From an uncultured Spirochaetaceae bacterium (GTDB lineage Bacteria > Spirochaetota > Spirochaetia > Treponematales > Treponemataceae), in NCBI GenBank assembly GCA_902778325.1, contig CACYWZ010000001.1, forward strand, positions 124,001 to 188,000: a stretch of DNA of 64,000 bases, given 5' to 3'. Shown here piece after piece: positions 34,912 through 44,001 of this stretch (position 1 is its first letter; each line of letters starts with the position of its first letter). The notes below the pieces were generated by a model. The model saw only the letters and a program-made list of their open reading frames with translations. It was not told where the DNA came from and did no database searches. The position numbers were made by a program, and so were the translations under genes.

Positions 34912-35622
34912 ATGGAAAACAAATCACTTGAATCGATTTTGCATAATATGAAATGCGCAATATTTGATATGGACGGCACGATATTGGACAGCATGCCGAT
35001 GTGGACAAACGTCGGAAACATCTTTCTTGCCGAGCACGGAATGAGCGAAGACAGCGAACTGTGGTCTTTGATAAAAACGCGCTCTCTAAAGCAAGCCTCC
35101 GAGCTGATAAAGGAGAGATACAGCCTTGAGGACAGCGCAGATAAGATTTATGATGACCTCAATGCAATTACATTCAGAGAATACTCAACGCGCCTTTTGC
35201 TAAAGGAGGGCGCGCGCGAGTTCCTGAGCGAGCTAAAGCGCCGGGGAATCCCCGCAGTGCTTGCAACAGCAACAGACAGAAGTTGTGTTGACTCATGTCT
35301 TTCGCGCCTTGAAATCAAGGGCGATTTTGCTCATATCCTCACCTGCAAAGAACTTGAAACGTCAAAATCAGAGCCGCTTATCTTTGAAGAAGCAGCAAAG
35401 CAATGTGGAGTCAAAAAAGAGGACGCCGTCGTCTTCGAGGACGCTTTGCACGCCATAAAGACAGCGCTAAATGATGGCTTTAGAGTTGTTGCGATAGAAG
35501 ATATTGTCGCCCACGAGAAAAGAGAGGGCAAAGAAAATGAATGTGATTGGGACGAAATCCGCACTATTGCGACAGCAGCCGTTTCATCATGGAAAGAGAT
35601 ACTTGACGCAATAGGCGCATAA
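34912..35622 (+). CDS. HAD-family hydrolase (beta-phosphoglucomutase/phosphatase-like)
   Basis: A 236-residue HAD protein: motif I FDMDGTILDSMP, motif II in ATATDRS, motif III Lys in TSKSEPLIFEEA and motif IV VFEDALHAIKTA, with a helical cap between motifs I and II. It is probably a sugar-phosphate phosphatase or mutase, which fits the divergent sugar operon. The start has no Shine-Dalgarno sequence; TATAGT (34896-34901) ends 10 nt upstream. Confidence 0.87.
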   Translation: MENKSLESILHNMKCAIFDMDGTILDSMPMWTNVGNIFLAEHGMSEDSELWSLIKTRSLKQASELIKERYSLEDSADKIYDDLNAITFREYSTRLLLKEGAREFLSELKRRGIPAVLATATDRSCVDSCLSRLEIKGDFAHILTCKELETSKSEPLIFEEAAKQCGVKKEDAVVFEDALHAIKTALNDGFRVVAIEDIVAHEKREGKENECDWDEIRTIATAAVSSWKEILDAIGA

Positions 35623-35627
35623 GAAAA

Positions 35628-36569
35628 TCAAAGGCTTTGCTCTTCGAGGGCACGAAGAAGCGCATCTTTTTCGCTTATTCTGCCCTCCAAGAACTCAAGA
35701 ATCGGCACTCCGCCCTCCTCCTTCTCGGAGAACTCAAGTTTTTTCTGCGTTGGAGCAAGAATCGCAGTGATGAAGTTTTCGGCAAGTTTTTCAACAGCGC
35801 TGTCCATAAACGAAAGCGCAAGCCCCTTTGACAATCGCTCCTGAAAGAGCTTTTCCGCCTCGATTTCCTTTCGGCGCGAAAGCTCTTTGTCCGCAACAGA
35901 ATTGAAAATCGTCGTCGTAACAACGCTTCCCTTTGACTCGACCTTTCTGATTTCGCTCAAGACATGCCCCGTTATATTTTTGTCGCTTCCGATATACTTT
36001 GAGTGAATCCCCGAAATCACAATCGAGCCTTCTTTTTCTTTCACGAGCACTTTTTTCATGTCAACGCCGAACTTCGCGTTAACATCGTGCGTTTGAATAA
36101 CAAGGGATTCCTCAACAATCGTGTCAGCAAGGATTCCCGCACCCTTTTTCACAACAAGCGGCTCTTTTTGAACATCAATCTGCTTTAGCGCAGTCTCAAG
36201 AAGCGCCACCTCACAGATTTTGTTCATGCTCTGCATCGAAAGCTCCGCATTCTTCAAAAGCAAAATCTCTTGCTTCAGCGCGCTGATTTCCGCATCTTTT
36301 TTCTTCTGCTCAGCAAGAAGCGTTTTCTTTGAAAGCGATTCACCCTGTGCGATTTTCGACTCAACAAAAGAGTTAAACGAAGAGCAAAGCGGAATCGAAA
36401 TGAAAACACACAGCACACTCGAAACAACAACAGCCACAGCAGAATTGATTTTTCGTATCTTCAAAACCGAAAGCACAATCACCGCTACAATAGCAAAAAG
36501 ACAAACTGCAATAAAAATCCCCGAAGAGATTTGTGCAATATAACTTGTAAAACTTGTCCAAAATCTCAT
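35628..36569 (-). CDS. Membrane-anchored coiled-coil protein, DUF4230-like
   Basis: A 313-residue protein with two N-terminal helices (about 12-33 and 42-60), a coiled coil (LAEQKKKDAEISALKQEIL) and a beta-rich C-terminal region ending in an amphipathic helix. The last two thirds loosely resemble DUF4230 proteins of unknown role; I am unsure. I start at 36569 because the promoter's -10 box ends 7 nt upstream; the longer frame begins inside the next gene. Confidence 0.65.
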   Translation of the reverse strand: MRFWTSFTSYIAQISSGIFIAVCLFAIVAVIVLSVLKIRKINSAVAVVVSSVLCVFISIPLCSSFNSFVESKIAQGESLSKKTLLAEQKKKDAEISALKQEILLLKNAELSMQSMNKICEVALLETALKQIDVQKEPLVVKKGAGILADTIVEESLVIQTHDVNAKFGVDMKKVLVKEKEGSIVISGIHSKYIGSDKNITGHVLSEIRKVESKGSVVTTTIFNSVADKELSRRKEIEAEKLFQERLSKGLALSFMDSAVEKLAENFITAILAPTQKKLEFSEKEEGGVPILEFLEGRISEKDALLRALEEQSL

Positions 36570-36576
36570 ACGCACA

Positions 36577-36605
36577 ATTTTGCTAGATTCTATACTCTGC
36601 GTCAA
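36577..36605 (-). promoter_or_regulatory. Short-leader promoter of the DUF4230-like gene
   Basis: TTGACG (36600-36605), 17-bp spacer, CAAAAT (36577-36582) on the minus strand, seven nucleotides before the ATG. It lies just after the stop codon of the upstream gene. Confidence 0.6.
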
Positions 36606-36612
36606 CACAGTT

Positions 36613-37782
36613 TTAGCCCAAAAGCGCAATTGAAGCGCGCTCACAGAAAATCCTTGCGCCTTCTGAAACGCTGATTTCCCGCAAAATCACCACCCGAGTC
36701 GTCTCGCAAAAAATGCGGCGAACTTCTTTTTGCCTTGCACTTCCAGCGTCCAAAACAGGAATGCTCAAATCATTTTTTGCGCTTTCCTTTGCGCTCACTC
36801 CGCGCTCATCGCCCAAGATTTCTGTTGCGCTCTCGTTATTCACAAGAAAATCCAAGAAGCACGCGGCAAGTTCGCTCTTCACAGCACCTTCCGGAATCGA
36901 ATAAAAGAGAGACGGAACAAGGAATTCGCCAGAGTTTTCCGCATTAGCTTTTTTTGGAACCGGCAAAACTTTCTCATTTTGCGCCACATCATAAAACTCG
37001 TCTTTCCACAAAAAGCGATTCCACGTTTGCGCGCCAGAAGCATTTTCCGCGCTCAAATCTACATCAGTCAAAAACGCGCCCAACTTTGCAAGACGAAACA
37101 ACATCAAAAAGAACTCTTCGGCGTTTTTTCTCACATTTTCGCCAAGAGCTTTTCCGTCTTCGCTGAAAAACGCATCACCATTTTGCCTCAAAAAAGACTC
37201 GAAAGCAAAAGCGCTGTCATCACCGAACGGCAGCGTTTTCACGCCTGTTCTTCCAAAAACGGTTTTGGCGATGTTTTCAAAATCGCTCCAAGTCCAGTTT
37301 TCATCGACTTCAGCAACACCCGCCTTTTCCAAGAAATCTTTGTTGACAGCAACACCAAGAGAACAGCTTCCAGCGCATATTCCAAAGATTTTGCCGTTAT
37401 ACATTCCCGCTTTTTTCTCGCTTTCACCAAAGTCCGAAAGCCTAATCACACCGCTATTTATAAAAGGCGACAAATCCTGAAGCCGTCCCGCTTTTGCCCA
37501 AATCAAAAGAGAATCAGATGAGTGTTGCATAAGGTCAGGAAGCGTTCCTGTTGCGGCGCACAAGTTCATTTTGTCAAAGTATGCGTCTTTTGCGTCCGTT
37601 TCCAACTCGATTTTTATGCTTTCGTTTGCCTCTTCAAAAACAAGCGCCGCTTTTGCAGTTCGGGCGCTGCGCTCAGAATCGCCCCACCACGCAAAGCGCA
37701 CATAATCATTTTGTTTTTGTTTTCTTTCGATGCACGAACAAAAAAGCGTGCAAAAAGCAATAATTAAAAATATCTTTTTCAT
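36613..37782 (-). CDS. Solute-binding lipoprotein (extracellular family 1)
   Basis: A 389-residue lipoprotein. Signal MKKIFLIIAFCTLFCSC with lipobox Cys17; VRFAWWGDSERSARTAKAALVFEE is the start of a family 1 binding protein, and GICAGSCSLGVAVNKDFLEKAG fits the hinge segment. GAGGG lies 5 nt before this start. No permease is adjacent, so it may serve a transporter elsewhere or act as a sensor. The open frame extends to 37872 but without a signal sequence. Confidence 0.85.
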   Translation of the reverse strand: MKKIFLIIAFCTLFCSCIERKQKQNDYVRFAWWGDSERSARTAKAALVFEEANESIKIELETDAKDAYFDKMNLCAATGTLPDLMQHSSDSLLIWAKAGRLQDLSPFINSGVIRLSDFGESEKKAGMYNGKIFGICAGSCSLGVAVNKDFLEKAGVAEVDENWTWSDFENIAKTVFGRTGVKTLPFGDDSAFAFESFLRQNGDAFFSEDGKALGENVRKNAEEFFLMLFRLAKLGAFLTDVDLSAENASGAQTWNRFLWKDEFYDVAQNEKVLPVPKKANAENSGEFLVPSLFYSIPEGAVKSELAACFLDFLVNNESATEILGDERGVSAKESAKNDLSIPVLDAGSARQKEVRRIFCETTRVVILREISVSEGARIFCERASIALLG

Positions 37783-37834
37783 AAATCCCTCATCAATTTT
37801 TATTTTCGGCACAAATTGCAAAACGCCCTTGCTG

Positions 37835-37863
37835 TTGAGAAGCCAATGTAAAAATGATATACT
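37835..37863 (+). promoter_or_regulatory. Short-leader promoter of mnmG
   Basis: TTGAGA (37835-37840), 17-bp spacer, TATACT (37858-37863) with TGA before it (extended -10). Ten nucleotides lie before the ATG, and there is no Shine-Dalgarno sequence. Confidence 0.75.
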
Positions 37864-37873
37864 CAACACCATT

Positions 37874-39826
37874 ATGGCAGGTTTTTACGATTGTTTTGAT
37901 GTGGCAGTTGTCGGTGGCGGACACGCAGGAATAGAAGCGAGCCTTTCTTGTGCAAGAATGGGCTTAAAGACGCTTTTAATCACTCAGACTATAGACTCGA
38001 TTGGAAGAATGAGTTGCAACCCGTCTATCGGCGGCATTGCAAAGGGAAATATCGTGCGCGAAATAGACGCTCTCGGCGGAGAGATGGGAAAACTCATCGA
38101 CCGCTCGATGATACAGTTCAGAATGCTAAACAAGAGCCGAGGCCCTGCGGTGCAATCCCCGCGAAGTCAGGCGGACAAGCTCGTTTACGCAAACCTTGCT
38201 CGTCAGACGCTCGAAAACACACCAAACCTTTCGACGCTGATGGACACCGCCGTAAAAATCCTTGCCACAAAAAGCGACACGGCTCTTCCGCCTGACAGCG
38301 ACAGCAGCGCCGAAAAAGGAACAATCCCCGGAGAATATCGCTCATCTTCAAAAGAAACGCAGAGAATGAAAGTCATCGGAATCGTCACCGAACGCGGTCG
38401 CGTCATTCCGTGCCGTGCGATTGTCCTCACCACAGGCACATTCTTGGGCGGACGCATTTTCATCGGCGAATACGACGCGCCTTGCGGACGACTCGGAGAA
38501 AGCGGCGCTTTTGGACTCACCGAGAGCCTTCAAGAATTGGGATTCACAACAGGCAGACTCAAAACAGGAACGCCTCCGCGCATTTTGCGACACACAATCG
38601 ATTTTTCTGTCCTCGAAGAGCAAGCAGGAGACGCCGAAGTCGTGCCGTTCAGCTTTGACGACGACAAAGTTGAGCGCCCGATGGTTCCTTGCCACCTCGT
38701 TTACACGAACGAAGAAACACACAAGATAATACGCGAAAACATAATGCGCTCCCCTCTTTACTCAGGAAAAATCAGCGGAGTCGGACCTCGATATTGCCCG
38801 TCCATCGAAGACAAAGTCATGCGCTTTGCCGAGCGCGAGCGCCATCAGCTCTTCGTTGAGCCAGAAAGCCTTTTGACCGACGAGATTTATTTGAACGGTC
38901 TTTCCTCCTCCCTTCCAGAAGAAGTGCAGGACGCTTTTTTGCGCACAATGAGAGGCTTTGAGAACTGCGTCGTAAGCCGTCCGGGATACGCCGTCGAATA
39001 CGATTACGTTGAGCCGACACAGCTTTTTCCGTCGCTTGAGACAAAGCGCGTCGCAGGACTTTTCAACGCAGGACAAATCAACGGCACTTCAGGCTACGAA
39101 GAAGCCGCAGGACAGGGCTTGGTCGCGGGAATAAACGCGGGCTACTACGCGCGGGCGCACATCGAGCAGTGCGGGCCTCTCGTCAGGGCGACATCACAAT
39201 CAAAAGACGTGAACGCACTTGCCGAGGCTCTTGAAAGCGCACAAAAAGAAGCGGGATTCGACGCATTCAGAAAAATTCCTGAATACAAGCCGCTCATTCT
39301 TGGACGCGACGAGGCGTACATCGGCGTTTTAATCGACGACCTTGTGACACTCGGCACAAAAGAGCCGTACAGAATGTTCACCGCCCGTGCAGAATATCGA
39401 CTGAAACTCCGACACGACACAGCAGACCGCCGTCTTTCAGAGAAGGCTTTTGAGGCAGGACTGAAAACAAAAGAGCAGATGGAGCGACTGAGCGAAAAAT
39501 ATGAGGCAGTCGAAAAGGCGATTTTGCTATTGAGCGAGAACGACAAAGCGCAAAACCCTGGCTTTTCACAATCAGTTTGGGACTTGGCGCAGGAAGATTT
39601 CAAGTATCGCTACTACATTCAAAAGCAGGACGCGCGCATTGCAAAAATGCACAAAATGGAAAACGCCAAAATCCCCGCCGATTTCGATTATGGCGCAATC
39701 CCGTCGCTTTCGGCAGAAAGCCGCATGAAGCTCGAAAAAATCCGCCCGCTCACGCTCGGTCAGGCAGGACGCATTTCGGGAATCCGAAACAGCGACATCA
39801 TGCTTTTGATGGTCTATTTGCGATAA
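37874..39826 (+). CDS. mnmG: tRNA uridine-5-carboxymethylaminomethyl modification enzyme
   Basis: A 650-residue MnmG (GidA). VVGGGHAGIEASLSCARMG is the FAD site; CNPSIGGIAKGNIVREIDALGG and LNGLSSSLPEEVQ are MnmG signatures. With MnmE it builds the 5-carboxymethylaminomethyl group of wobble uridine 34. The start at 37874 is set by the promoter and the conserved N-terminus; the longer frame from 37730 is antisense to the neighbouring gene. Confidence 0.96.
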   Translation: MAGFYDCFDVAVVGGGHAGIEASLSCARMGLKTLLITQTIDSIGRMSCNPSIGGIAKGNIVREIDALGGEMGKLIDRSMIQFRMLNKSRGPAVQSPRSQADKLVYANLARQTLENTPNLSTLMDTAVKILATKSDTALPPDSDSSAEKGTIPGEYRSSSKETQRMKVIGIVTERGRVIPCRAIVLTTGTFLGGRIFIGEYDAPCGRLGESGAFGLTESLQELGFTTGRLKTGTPPRILRHTIDFSVLEEQAGDAEVVPFSFDDDKVERPMVPCHLVYTNEETHKIIRENIMRSPLYSGKISGVGPRYCPSIEDKVMRFAERERHQLFVEPESLLTDEIYLNGLSSSLPEEVQDAFLRTMRGFENCVVSRPGYAVEYDYVEPTQLFPSLETKRVAGLFNAGQINGTSGYEEAAGQGLVAGINAGYYARAHIEQCGPLVRATSQSKDVNALAEALESAQKEAGFDAFRKIPEYKPLILGRDEAYIGVLIDDLVTLGTKEPYRMFTARAEYRLKLRHDTADRRLSEKAFEAGLKTKEQMERLSEKYEAVEKAILLLSENDKAQNPGFSQSVWDLAQEDFKYRYYIQKQDARIAKMHKMENAKIPADFDYGAIPSLSAESRMKLEKIRPLTLGQAGRISGIRNSDIMLLMVYLR

Positions 39827-39869
39827 GTTTTGATTTTTCATTTGTCAGAAGGCTCACCAGAGTGAATTT

Positions 39870-40012
39870 TGCTCTTTAAACATTTGTTTAAAGCGTCGCT
39901 GGAGCGAATTCCGCCTTTTAAACATTTGTTTAAAGCCTCGCTGGAGTGAATTTCGCCTTTTAAACATTTGTTCGAAGCGTCGCTGGCTCGCAGTCTTAAA
40001 ACGAACATTTGT
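39870..40012. repeat. Palindromic tandem array I, period 42 bp, 4 units
   Basis: CTTTAAACA-TT-TGTTTAAAG palindromes with AAAC at 39878, 39920, 39962 and, degenerate, 40003. Linkers carry GCGTCGCTGGAGTGAATT. Between the convergent mnmG and adenosine-deaminase-like genes. Confidence 0.92.
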
Positions 40013-40076
40013 TATTTTTAAGACAATTGTGACAGCGATGAAACGACATTGAAAAATATGTCGTCTGCGTAATTTT

Positions 40077-41003
40077 TCAATCTTTGTCGGAAGAATTGTC
40101 GAGGGAACGCTGCAAAATCTCTTTGATTTCGCTTGCAGAAAAAACTGAAGAGTTAACGAGCTCCGCGCATTGCTCGCTTATGCTTTTGCCCGTCAAAAGA
40201 AGGCGGTCGCTTGAGATACTGAAGCGAACTCCCTCATCGAAGAGCCGCCGAAGCGCGATGTCTTTTATGGATTTTGCCGCGCCAAGCATGACGTTGCTTC
40301 CAGGGCAGACGCTCAAAGAAATATCATTCTTCTTCAAAAATGCAATCGTTTTTTCATCGTCAGCGGCGCTTCTTGCGTTTTGGATTTCGTCAAGGCAAAG
40401 AGTTTTTGCCAAATCGACAATGCTTTTTGACTCGCAAAACTCGCCTGCGACGGCTTTTTTCTTTATGCCAAGAGATGAGGCCTTGTCGAAAATGCTTTTG
40501 AACTGGCAAAGGTCTTTTTTCGAGAAAGCCTCCGTGCCCGAAAGCGAAAGGCTTTTGAAAACGCCCGATTCAAGAAGATATGAGGCTTTTTCAAAAAGTG
40601 GGGAGATTGTGTCGCAAGCGTCTATCAAAAGCTCAGGTCTAAAATCGATTCGCTCCTCAAATTTTTCAACAATCTTTTTTATGAGCGACAAAAAATCGTC
40701 ATCGTCATCGAAAAAGGAGCAAAGCGCAATGTCGACGCCGCCCTCAACAACTTTCACGTTGTCGCCGACAGCGTCTTTGAGCGAAAGTGTCAGCAATCCC
40801 TGAACGTCCTTCTTTGTACGGCATCGCGCTTTGACAAAAGGAGCGACGACGTTTTCTTCGATGTCGTCATTGCCGTTGAACTGACGCGGGAAGTCGGGGA
40901 TATAAAAGCCCGCCCACGTCGAATAGGAAGCGTAGTGCATTCCGAGATGCAATCGATTAAATGAGTCTTTTTTTGGGCATTTAATGAACTCCAGCGCTTC
41001 CAT
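40077..41003 (-). CDS. Adenosine-deaminase-fold protein lacking metal-binding residues
   Basis: A 308-residue protein that follows the adenosine deaminase pattern along its length: PKKDSFNRLHLG aligns with PKxELHxHLDG, AGEFCES with HAGE, ISLSVCPGSNVMLG with the CPxSNxxL motif, and GVRFSISSDRLLLTGKS with GVxxTLNTDDPxxxG. The HxH pair is F-N-R, the His of HAGE is Val, the GHG motif is gone and TDD is SSD. Only the catalytic Glu remains clear, so it is probably not a deaminase. Start at the ATG 41003 with GTGAGG upstream. Operon with pepF, 21 bp apart. Confidence 0.72.
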   Translation of the reverse strand: MEALEFIKCPKKDSFNRLHLGMHYASYSTWAGFYIPDFPRQFNGNDDIEENVVAPFVKARCRTKKDVQGLLTLSLKDAVGDNVKVVEGGVDIALCSFFDDDDDFLSLIKKIVEKFEERIDFRPELLIDACDTISPLFEKASYLLESGVFKSLSLSGTEAFSKKDLCQFKSIFDKASSLGIKKKAVAGEFCESKSIVDLAKTLCLDEIQNARSAADDEKTIAFLKKNDISLSVCPGSNVMLGAAKSIKDIALRRLFDEGVRFSISSDRLLLTGKSISEQCAELVNSSVFSASEIKEILQRSLDNSSDKD

Positions 41004-41024
41004 AAACCTCACTTCTCTTTTGCT

Positions 41025-42818
41025 TTAGAATATCTTCTCAAGTTCATCGACAATGCCCTTGAACGTGTCGAGAGCCGCCTGAACAGGAGCACTGCTTTCC
41101 ATATTGACGCCGCCAACTTTGAGCGCTTCAATCGGATAGCGTGAGCCGCCGGACTTCAAGAAATTAAAATAATCACTAAGCTCTTTTTCGCCGCCCTCTG
41201 TGACGCGCTTTGCGAGCGCAAGGGAAGCGGAAATGCCCGTGGCGTACTGATAAACATAGAACGCGTTGTAGAAATGCGGAATACGCAAGCCTTCAAGGTC
41301 ACTTTCTTTTTCAAAGACCATATCAGGACCAAAATAGAACTCAAGCAAATCGCGGTAGATTTTTCGGATTGATTCTTGAGTGAGAGGCTTTCCGTTTTCG
41401 GCGTTCTCGTGAGTTCTCAGCTCAAATTCTGCGAACATTGTCTGTCGGTGGAGAGTCGCAAGCACTTCGTCAGCGCGCTTTGAGAGCAAGAACTTTTTCA
41501 TCTCGTCGTCTTTTGCGTTCTTCAAAAGATACTGGAAAACGAGCTGCTCGTTGAACGTTGAGGCAACTTCCGCCTCAAAAATCGTGTACTCGTAGCACGG
41601 GAACGGATTGTTTTTTATCGAATAATACGAGTGCATTGAGTGTCCGCCCTCGTGCGCCATCGTGTAAACATCGCGGATATTGTCGTCCTGATAGTTCAGC
41701 AAGATGTACGGATAGCCCGTGTAGCAGCCAGAAGAGAATGCGCCGCTTCGCTTTCCTTTGTTCTCGAAGCGGTCTGCCCAGCCACAAAGAAGCCCAGAAC
41801 AAAGTGTGTCGGTATATTCTTTTCCGAGAGGAGAAAGAGCAGCGCGGCAGATTTCCACGGCTTGTTCATAGCTTGTTTTCATCTTTATCGATGAGACGAG
41901 CGGGACATAAACATCATAGTGTCGAAGCTCCGAGACGCCCAAAACGCGCTTTCTCAGCGCATAATAGCGGTGAAGGTCCTGTATGTTTTTGTGAACTGTG
42001 TCGATTAAGTTGTGATAAACGCTCTCGTCGACTTTATCGCCAAAAAGAGCGGCGTCCAGCGATGATTTGTAGCCGCGGGCGCGAGAGATAAATATATCTT
42101 TGTTGACAGAGCCAGCGTAAAGCGAGGAAAGCGTCTCTGCGTGCTTTTCAAAAACGCCATAATACTGCTTGTACGTCTGCTCGCGGATATTTCTGTCAGC
42201 GCTTGAAATGAGAGAGCCCCAAGTGCTGTTCGTCAGAGGCTTTTCCTCTCCCTCCGAAACGATTTTTCCGAACTCCATATCCACGTTCGTGAGCATTGAG
42301 AACGCTGTCTGCGCCGTCTGCATTGCCTCAGCGCTCAAAGCAAGAATTCGCTCCTCTTTTTCGCTCAATGTATGCGCTTTGTTGTGAAGCCGCTTCTGAA
42401 TTGCCACGCGATAATCGTCGAACGCGCTGTCAGAGAGCCATTCATTTATTTTATCATCGCTGATTGCCATAAGCTCAGGCAAGAAAAAACTCTGCTCGCC
42501 AGAAGCCTTCGTGTATGCCATCATCGCAAGGTTCTTCATCTCCTGAGCCTTGCTGTCGCTTTGGTCAGCGCTCGAAAGAAGGCTTGCGTAGTGGAAAACG
42601 TCCTCAAGATTTCTATCGAATGCCTCGCTTGCCTTGAGAGCAGCCAAGAAAGTCTCTTTGCTTTCGCCCAATCTGCCCTTAAAAGCGCAAAATGCTTTTG
42701 AAAGAGTATCAACTTTTGAAAGAGCGGCTTTCCAATCATCGTCTGATTTGTAAATCGCTGTCAAATCCCATTTGTATTCTGCGGGAACATCTTTGCGTAA
42801 AGGAATTGTGTTTTTCAT
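41025..42818 (-). CDS. pepF: Oligoendopeptidase F (M3 family)
   Basis: A 597-residue zinc metallopeptidase. MAHEGGHSMHSYYS contains the HEXXH zinc site with the downstream Glu in EYTIFEAEVASTFNE. The N-terminus (KDVPAEYKWDLTAIYKSDDDW) is typical of PepF. It hydrolyses short peptides in the cytoplasm. The ATG at 42818 follows a TATAAT box by 7 nt; the frame to 42917 is an artefact. Confidence 0.95.
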   Translation of the reverse strand: MKNTIPLRKDVPAEYKWDLTAIYKSDDDWKAALSKVDTLSKAFCAFKGRLGESKETFLAALKASEAFDRNLEDVFHYASLLSSADQSDSKAQEMKNLAMMAYTKASGEQSFFLPELMAISDDKINEWLSDSAFDDYRVAIQKRLHNKAHTLSEKEERILALSAEAMQTAQTAFSMLTNVDMEFGKIVSEGEEKPLTNSTWGSLISSADRNIREQTYKQYYGVFEKHAETLSSLYAGSVNKDIFISRARGYKSSLDAALFGDKVDESVYHNLIDTVHKNIQDLHRYYALRKRVLGVSELRHYDVYVPLVSSIKMKTSYEQAVEICRAALSPLGKEYTDTLCSGLLCGWADRFENKGKRSGAFSSGCYTGYPYILLNYQDDNIRDVYTMAHEGGHSMHSYYSIKNNPFPCYEYTIFEAEVASTFNEQLVFQYLLKNAKDDEMKKFLLSKRADEVLATLHRQTMFAEFELRTHENAENGKPLTQESIRKIYRDLLEFYFGPDMVFEKESDLEGLRIPHFYNAFYVYQYATGISASLALAKRVTEGGEKELSDYFNFLKSGGSRYPIEALKVGGVNMESSAPVQAALDTFKGIVDELEKIF

Positions 42819-42825
42819 AAGTTCT

Positions 42826-42853
42826 ATTATAACCGAGCCTGTCTTTTTATCAA
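42826..42853 (-). promoter_or_regulatory. Short-leader promoter of pepF
   Basis: TTGATA (42848-42853), 16-bp spacer, TATAAT (42826-42831) on the minus strand, seven nucleotides before the ATG. Confidence 0.78.
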
Positions 42854-42864
42854 GCCGAGCAAAA

Positions 42865-43485
42865 TCAGTCGCGAAGGCAAAACGCGATGAAAACGCCGAT
42901 TCTGAACATATTCCCAAAAGAGCGCACGTCGTTTTCTTTGCCCTCGTCTTTTACGTTTATCCTCGTGTAGCAAAGCGGGTTATAAAAGAAATTCGCGCCA
43001 AACGAAAAATCATTAGAAAGCACCATCGCAGCTTGAGCGCCAAGCCCCGCAAACGCTTGGAACACGCTTGCATCTTTTCTTTCGTTTTCCTCGCCTTCTG
43101 TCCAGCAACCGCCAAAATCGATGCCCGCCGCCCCCCCAGCGGAAAACAAAAGCAGCTTTTCATCTCTCAGACTGACCCGAAGCACAGGAGCAAGAAGCGT
43201 TGCAAAAGAAAGCGTCGATGTGTACTCTCCCTCATCTTCATTCATACCGCAGTTGAAGAAAAAGCCTGCTTGAAAGCCAACGTGATTATCGTCGCCATAG
43301 CAATTTTCACCAAAATTATTTATTTCAAGAAAGCCTCCAAGAGTGAGAGGCATCGAATATTCATACAGCTCGTCTTCTTCTTGAACGTCAAAGGCAAGCG
43401 AAAAGCCGCCAAGAATATAACTTCGCTCAGCAAACAAAAGCGAAGAGCAAAACAAAAGCGTGATAATAAAAAAAAGCCGTCGCAT
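42865..43485 (-). CDS. Exported beta-barrel-like surface protein
   Basis: A 206-residue protein with a signal peptide (MRRLFFIITLLFCSSLLFA, cut before ERSY) and alternating hydrophobic strands rich in Gly and aromatics, ending in IGVFIAFCLRD. This suggests a small outer-membrane beta-barrel, but no family is recognised. AAAGGAAAA lies upstream. It follows the zinc-ribbon gene by 12 bp. Confidence 0.68.
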   Translation of the reverse strand: MRRLFFIITLLFCSSLLFAERSYILGGFSLAFDVQEEDELYEYSMPLTLGGFLEINNFGENCYGDDNHVGFQAGFFFNCGMNEDEGEYTSTLSFATLLAPVLRVSLRDEKLLLFSAGGAAGIDFGGCWTEGEENERKDASVFQAFAGLGAQAAMVLSNDFSFGANFFYNPLCYTRINVKDEGKENDVRSFGNMFRIGVFIAFCLRD

Positions 43486-43497
43486 ATTTTTCCTTTG

Positions 43498-43941
43498 CTA
43501 TTGCATAAGGTTTTTGCCCTTGTAATGCGCCTCTTCGCTACAGCCCGTGATGTGAACGTGGCGCTTTCCGTTTGGCTTGCAGAACAAATGCGAGACCAAG
43601 TATCCGTCGAGCGGCACACTTTTTCCGCAAACAGGACAAACACGCGAAAGCCCCTCTTCAACAACAGGATAGCAATGCGGACAGCCGTTGACGATGCAAT
43701 ATTGTTCGGGGGTGTTCATCGGTCGCCAAACGCGCGAGATTATGTTCTCGCCTTTCGCGAGCGCGCTGTCGCAAAGAGGGCATCGAACAAGAAGCCCTTT
43801 CATCTCAGCTTCTTTCTGCCTTGCTTTTTCCTTTGCTTTTTCTGCTTCAATACGCATTTTCCACGCAAAAAAACGGGACAATCCCCAAATGATAAGAACA
43901 CACGCCAAAAATATGAGCGCATACGATAAAAAATTAGCCAT
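43498..43941 (-). CDS. Small membrane protein with zinc-ribbon cysteines
   Basis: A 147-residue protein with one N-terminal helix (LSYALIFLACVLIIWGLSRF), a basic coiled stretch and a cysteine-rich part (CPLC, CPHC, CPVCGKSVP and a final Cys-His segment) likely to bind two zinc ions. Function unknown. I start at 43941 (MANFLSY), which keeps the helix at the N-terminus; the frame to 44040 runs into the purD region. Co-directional with the surface protein. Confidence 0.68.
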   Translation of the reverse strand: MANFLSYALIFLACVLIIWGLSRFFAWKMRIEAEKAKEKARQKEAEMKGLLVRCPLCDSALAKGENIISRVWRPMNTPEQYCIVNGCPHCYPVVEEGLSRVCPVCGKSVPLDGYLVSHLFCKPNGKRHVHITGCSEEAHYKGKNLMQ

Positions 43942-44001
43942 ATTTTTAATATCGGCTCTCAAACATTGCAAAAACGTGCTTTTTATGATTTGATGTGTAG
44001 T

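Noticed and set aside
36730..37521. 263-codon plus-strand ORF
   Set aside because: Antisense to the solute-binding lipoprotein; no promoter or ribosome-binding site.
42772..43929. 385-codon plus-strand ORF
   Set aside because: Antisense to pepF, the surface protein and the zinc-ribbon gene; very basic low-complexity product without family features.
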